Source of the DNA: Oncomelania hupensis
Taxonomy: Eukaryota > Mollusca > Gastropoda > Littorinimorpha > Pomatiopsidae
Direction: 5' to 3'
DNA length: 64,000 bases
Assembly (NCBI GenBank): GCA_036898135.1
Contig: CM072511.1
Location: forward strand, 156,411,021 to 156,475,020
Each line of letters starts with the position of its first letter. Within the stretch, counting starts at the first letter, position 1. A program made the translations under genes and the position numbers. Of the stretch, positions 59,251-64,000 are shown one piece after another. The notes beneath the pieces were generated by a model that saw only the letters and a list, made by a program, of their open reading frames with translations, had not been told where the DNA came from and did no database searches.

Positions 59251-61597
59251 ATCCTATCCTATCCTATTAGGCCTACATGTATATATAACGTAACTAGAAA
59301 GTCGTTGGGGCACCACAGATGATCATTTAAACAGCATACTCCATCTTTCTCTGTACTCAATAATCCTCATGGCTTTGCTTAGTGTCAAGCCAGTCCATTC
59401 TCGAATGTTGTCCTCCCACCTCTTTTTCTGTCTCCCTCTTCTTCTGCCTCCCTGCACCGTGCCTTCCAGGATGGTCTTTGCAAGGTTTGATGCTCTGGTG
59501 GCGTGGCCATACCATCGGAGTTTCCGTTTCTTCACCGCTATAAGTATGTCATCATGATGTCCAATGGCTTATGTGATGGTTTGTCAGACTTCATCGTTGA
59601 TGATGTTTTGGGTATAGGAAATGCCCAGAACTCGTCTCTGTAGCACCTCATCTCCATGCTTTGTATTCTTTGTTGTAGGTCTGCTGTAATGGTCCATGTT
59701 TCGCAAGCGTATAGGAAGATGGAGATGACAAGGGAGCGCAGCAGCCTTATCTTGAAGTGAAGACTGATTGTCCTGGTCTTTCCAAATGGGCTTCAATCTT
59801 GTCATGGCAGCAGTTGTTTGTACGATCCTGGAATGGACTTCCTGTCAGGATCCATTGTCTGATACAACGGCTCCTAAATATTTGAAGCTATTCACCATGT
59901 ATTTGAGGGACTGGCCTTGGACTTTGATGTCTGTGTTGATGCCATTGGTGTTGTGGGTCATCATTTTGGTCTTCTCTGCACTTACTTCCATTCCAAATGC
60001 CCATGGAGGTGGTGTTAAGCCTATGTACCAGCTGTTCAAGTTCTTGTTCCTCTCCAGCCAATCCATCAATGTCATCCGCAAAACGGAGGTTGGAGATTGC
60101 TCTACCTCCTAAACTTACTGTGCCTTCGTGTTCTACAAGGGCATATAACATGATGTGCTCCAGGAAGATGCTGAAGAGTGTTGGAGAGAGTAGACATATC
60201 CTTGACGCACGCCGATTGTTGTTCTGAACCAGTTCCCTATGGCACTGTTATGGAGGACTGCACTGGTAGCCTTATCATACAGGCTTTTGATGACATCAAT
60301 AATGTTAGGGCTAATGTTGTACACTCTTAATCTCATGATTGCCAACAGAGCTGCATGCCAGACTCGGTCAAACACTTTCTTGAAGACTACAAACACATGA
60401 TAGATGTTGTTGGTGCTGTAAGTATTCTCACAGATTATTTTGAGGTTGAAAATCTGTTCAGTGGCACTTCACCCTGCCCCGAATCCTGCTTGTTCTTCAG
60501 CTATGATTTGTTCAGCTTGGGGTTTCAACCTTTTGAGTATTATTTTCAAGAGGATTTTGCTAGGATATGTCTGATGCAGGTGGGATAGTTTTCACACTCC
60601 TGAAGGTTACCCTTTTTGGGAAGAGTGTTGACAAGTGACTGGGTTCATGGTACAGGCCACTCGATCCCCATTTTGCCAGATTGTGTTACAGATAATGGTG
60701 AGGGCTTTAATCATCGCGTCCCCTCCTGCTTGAAGCAATTCTGCGGGTATGTTTTTGACTTCCCATTCGATCTTCAGCGATTGTACTGCTGCCCCAACTA
60801 AGCTCTCAGAGAATTGGGAAGATTTCTTCTTCTTCTCTCTTCTGGGGTCATGCTAGAACTGATGGGTCTCCGTTTGGTGTGTGGTTGTAAAGTTGAGAGC
60901 AATACTCTGTCCATCTAGTTCTCTGTAAGACACAATTAAGCCATGCTTGCTTTGGATTCACACTTTTCAGCCTCTAATTCACAGTCTGGTAGGCCTTCTT
61001 GCTGTTGTTCTTGTTCAGACTGTTCTCTATTTCCAGGCACTGATCTTCTATCCAGTTCTCCTTAGCGCATGCCTATTTGGATGTCACTGTTGATTTTTCG
61101 GTAAGCATCAGCTTCCTATGAGGTGTGTTTTTTTTCTTTTTCATCTCTCTTCGTTTGTCACCCAGGTCCAAAACTTCAGGTGTGATCCACAGTTTCTTCT
61201 TTGGCCGGTGCTTGTTAAGGAACACACTGGCGGCATCTGTCACATCTGAGTTGCAGGTGGTGGTTGTGGTATGGACATCTAATTCACCAGTTCCCAAAAT
61301 GAGCACTGGTGCACATTTCCCTCCAATTGTGGCTTGGAATATTTATGTCACCTCTAGAAGTTTGTCCAGGTTGAACTTCAGTCTGGTGCACTTTGCTTTG
61401 TTTACTCTCTTCAAGTAGAGCCGGATCAGACATCATCACGAGATCGTAGTCACTTCCCATGCATGTCTGCTCCTGGAAAAGTGCGTGTCCTGCCAATGTT
61501 GACGCTTGATCTGAAGCGTTCCTTGACCATGATGTAGTCAATCTGGTTGTGATTCTCCCCGCTGGGACTGTGCCAGGTCCATTGTCTGGATTTTTTT
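59251..61597 (-). mobile_element. LINE-A, long but decayed copy
   Basis: It starts with tail CCTATCC. On the minus strand the C-terminal KLRWYGHATRASN and RRRGRQKKRWEDNIREW, RT FADDIDGLAGEEQELEQLV (near 60085), linker, and endonuclease ending at SDYDLVMMS (near 61435) are in place. It is broken by several frameshifts and ends at nearly the same endonuclease position as the 22.4-kb copy. Confidence 0.88.
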
Positions 61598-61756
61598 GTT
61601 GTTGGGTTAAATCAAAAGCCATATTTTTTCCACTGTATGATGACTTATATTTTGCATATTTTTGCAAGGCCTAAAATGACCATGATCTTCAAGATCAATG
61701 CAAAAATGGAACATAAATGAAAGATAAATCTATTATCTCTAAATACAACAGGTTTT

Positions 61757-62286
61757 AGGTTGAAGCCAATTTGGAAAGACAGGACCTACATTCCAAGGTA
61801 AGACTGCTGAGCTCCCTTGTCATCTCCATCTTCCTATATGCTTGCGAGACATGGACCCTCACAGCAGATCTACAACGAAGAATACAAAGCATGGAGATGA
61901 GGTGCTACAGTACAGAAGACTTCTGGGCATTTCCTATAACCAACACATCACCAACGACGAAGTCCGAAAGACCATCACACAAGCCATTGGACAACACGAT
62001 GACCTGTTCACAGTGGTGAAAAGATCGACGGAAACTCCGATGGTATGGCCACGTCACCAGATCATCAGGTCTTGCAAAGGCCATCGTGCAAGGCACAGTG
62101 CAAGGAGGTAGAAGAAGAGGGAGACCGAAAAAGAGGTGGGCGGAGGACAACATTCGAGAATGGACTGGTTTGACACTGAGCGAAACAATCAGGGTTGCTG
62201 AGGACAGGGAAAGATGGAGTATGCTGGTTAAACGATCATCTGTGGTGGCCCTACGACCTCCGAGTTACGGGATAGGATAGGATAGG
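61757..62286 (+). mobile_element. LINE-A 3' end with TSD
   Basis: 5'-truncated copy from the RT C-terminal region to tail (GATAG)n, flanked by ACAGGTTT (61748-61755) and ACAAGTTT (62287-62294), a near-perfect duplication. The frame is broken by short insertions such as AGTAC and TCG. Confidence 0.85.
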
Positions 62287-62529
62287 ACAAGTTTGGAATA
62301 TAGGTACTAAGTACTTAGCCAATTTTAAAGTTTTTGCACATACAGATGGCGAACGATGGACAGACAGATGGGCGGACTGACTTTTTTTTCCAATGTCATG
62401 TTTGGACTATTTAATTTAGGACTCATCTCGCACAGATTTGCCAAAATCTAGATTCTTTTTTTTGGAGGGGGGGGGGGAGAGGGGGGGAAGGAGGGATGGG
62501 GGTGGGGGGTGGGGGGGAACAGTACATAG

Positions 62530-62531
62530 AC

Positions 62532-62562
<31 letters not shown>

Positions 62563-62942
62563 GACAGGATGCTATATATGCTATATGCCTTTCCCCAAAT
62601 CAATCAGGCTCAAAGCGCGGCGATCTCTACCAACATACACGCTCACCTGTCTCATCCACCCTCACACACACCCAATACACATCCATCACTCAAACAGGTG
62701 GTGTAAAGGCAGGGAGATCGAAGAAAATCGAATTTTTATTTTTGAAATTTTTATATTGACTGCATGCGTCCTGTACCATTATTGAAGGGATCGAGGGAGG
62801 AAACCGGAGTGCCCGGAGAAAATCCTCGGTGACCTCAATAGTCTCGTACCTAAGTCACATACGTTCGCCCCTTGCGGGAATCGAACCCGCGACCTTCGGC
62901 ATAGGAAACCGGCGACTTATCCACTGCGCCACGAGGTCACTT
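62530..62942 (-). mobile_element. tRNA-Arg-derived SINE with V-domain-like core
   Basis: The minus strand starts with a tRNA-like head (62940-62866): D-arm GTGGCGCAGTGGATAA, anticodon loop TTCCTAT with CCT (Arg) and T-arm GCGGGTTCGATTCCCGC. The acceptor stem does not pair (GACCTCG against AAGGGGC), so it is not a functional tRNA. The core at 62830-62788 reads GATTTTCTCCGGGCACTCC, then GGTTTCCTCC, close to the conserved central part of V-SINEs as I remember it. The 3' end has GCGCTTTGAGCC and a (TTA)n tail. Confidence 0.75.
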
Positions 62943-64000
62943 ATACATTGCTAAATATACAAGTAAAAAAAATGCTGTTGAAATTGCCCTTCAATGTAAG
63001 GCTACGTTCTATTTCTTGAACGCAAAAATTAAATTTGAAAGTTACACAGAACCAGAAAACTAATGAGCTTTGCCTTTGGCTTTGGAGGTTGTTATGCCTA
63101 GATCTAGATCTAATTAAGTTTTGTTTTGTTGTTGTTTACTCACTGCGTTCTTCAGCCATTAAACAAATCACGTCTTCTTTGGGGACATTTCTTCCATCAA
63201 GATTCTAATTTTTTTTTTATACTCAATCCCAAAAATAAAACTCCATTTTAGCAGGAATTTGAACGTACAATCCGCAAGTTATAGCGCACCTGCCAACCGC
63301 TTGTTATGGGAGATAACTCACAATGTAAGTTATTTTTGTCGCATATATTTGCAACTTTAGAATTCCATATTGAGTTAATATTTTTAATTTATATTTATTT
63401 CAAGAATAAATTATGCTTCTTTTTTTAATTTGGTGTGTTTTCGAAAGCAGCATCTGTAGAAAGGACTCTGCAGATGAAATGAAAGTCCTTTACCCAATCC
63501 ACTTTTACGTTTCTTTCCCCACAATGCTATAGGCTAGGCCTACTGCAATTTATGTTTCCGGTCAACGCGTGTCGAGAAAAGGTATGTCAACTAGCGGTAT
63601 GGTTTTGTGTTTTTTAGATTTGTTTTTGATAATTACTAATCTTTATTGATAGTCAGAAATGTATTGTATTCTTAACTAATAATATTACCACATGCATTAT
63701 TTCAATGTTCAACAAATAATTGCACGTGTGTGTTTGATTGTTAGAGGAACCATGCACACCGGCATGGTTCGTGTTGACGTGGCTTCCTTCTCAACAGATC
63801 AACTTCACAAGTGATCATCCTACATTATCTGTTCATTTGAGTTGAGCCAGAAGGCTATGAAACAAAATTGGGCGTTATTTTCACAGTTTCTGGTTTGCAT
63901 CTTTGCAAGAAATAGTTTATTATTCTAATTCTTACCAGAGCACCACCGGTAACCCATCCTATAAATCACCAGGCCAAGGAAACAACTACCACAGTTCCAC
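62943..64000. other. right edge, nothing recognised
   Basis: No frame, exon or family member can be supported. TTGTTATGGGAGATAACTCA at 63301-63320 looks like part of a dispersed repeat but has no second copy here. Further 5' exons of the minus-strand gene may lie beyond the window. Confidence 0.4.

Larger units (their letters stand above)
58907..62452 (-). mobile_element. Helitron-like repeat broken by two opposite LINE-A insertions
   Basis: Pieces 58907-59250, 61598-61756 and 62287-62452 reassemble in order to the family consensus seen at 54298-55211 (with losses). The minus-strand start is TCTAGATTTTGGCAAATCTG preceded by A, and the end is GGGCTTTGCCCTAG followed by T, as expected for insertion between A and T. 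Two LINE-A copies fill the gaps. Confidence 0.65.

Noticed and set aside
62866..62940. Candidate functional tRNA-Arg gene (minus strand)
   Set aside because: The acceptor stem halves do not pair and a SINE core follows directly, so it is the head of a SINE.

Overview
The window is animal nuclear DNA: intron-rich, AT-rich and dense in repeats. The two recognisable genes have close human homologues. The repeats (a tRNA/5S-like SINE, a tRNA-Arg SINE with a V-domain-like core, several LINE families, small CAG-ended DNA transposons) suggest a marine invertebrate. A mollusc is my best guess, at low certainty and without a search.

Three protein genes run left to right. VPS33B (+ strand, 3589-22714) enters from the left with about its first 124 codons outside the window. 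Its 15 visible exons give 493 residues, the size expected for the rest of the protein. SLC30A5/ZnT5 (+, 27932-44892) looks complete: 16 exons, 796 residues, and one GC-AG intron. An unrecognised gene (-, 52100-58657) converges on SLC30A5. It has a helical N-terminal part, a long Ser/Thr-rich tail, an 18-base-unit minisatellite in its last exon, and overlapping D-box and KEN-box matches at its extreme C-terminus.

Most other sequence is mobile DNA. LINE-A (endonuclease + RT, tail (TAGGA)n) has at least ten copies, one with an 800-codon open frame in the last VPS33B intron. LINE-B (RT + RNase H) and two further LINE types are present as truncated copies. SINE-A combines a tRNA-like head with a 5S-rRNA-like segment. 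A Helitron-like family of about 1 kb, rich in AGGTCA motifs, is repeatedly broken by later insertions. Family C is a short TPRT-style repeat.

The most striking hidden signal is a cohort of small DNA transposons that start CAG, have inverted ends and are flanked by exact 6-bp duplications: 13430-14174 (CTTGTG), 31317-32150 (GTCATC), 49398-49805 (CAAATG) and 56415-57544 (AAGTAA), with a probable fifth cut by the left edge of the window. Two of them encode only a stand-alone BED-type zinc finger with identical ligand spacing, one intact and one missing a histidine. For three of them (including the fifth) the empty site can be read from the interrupted LINE or SINE.
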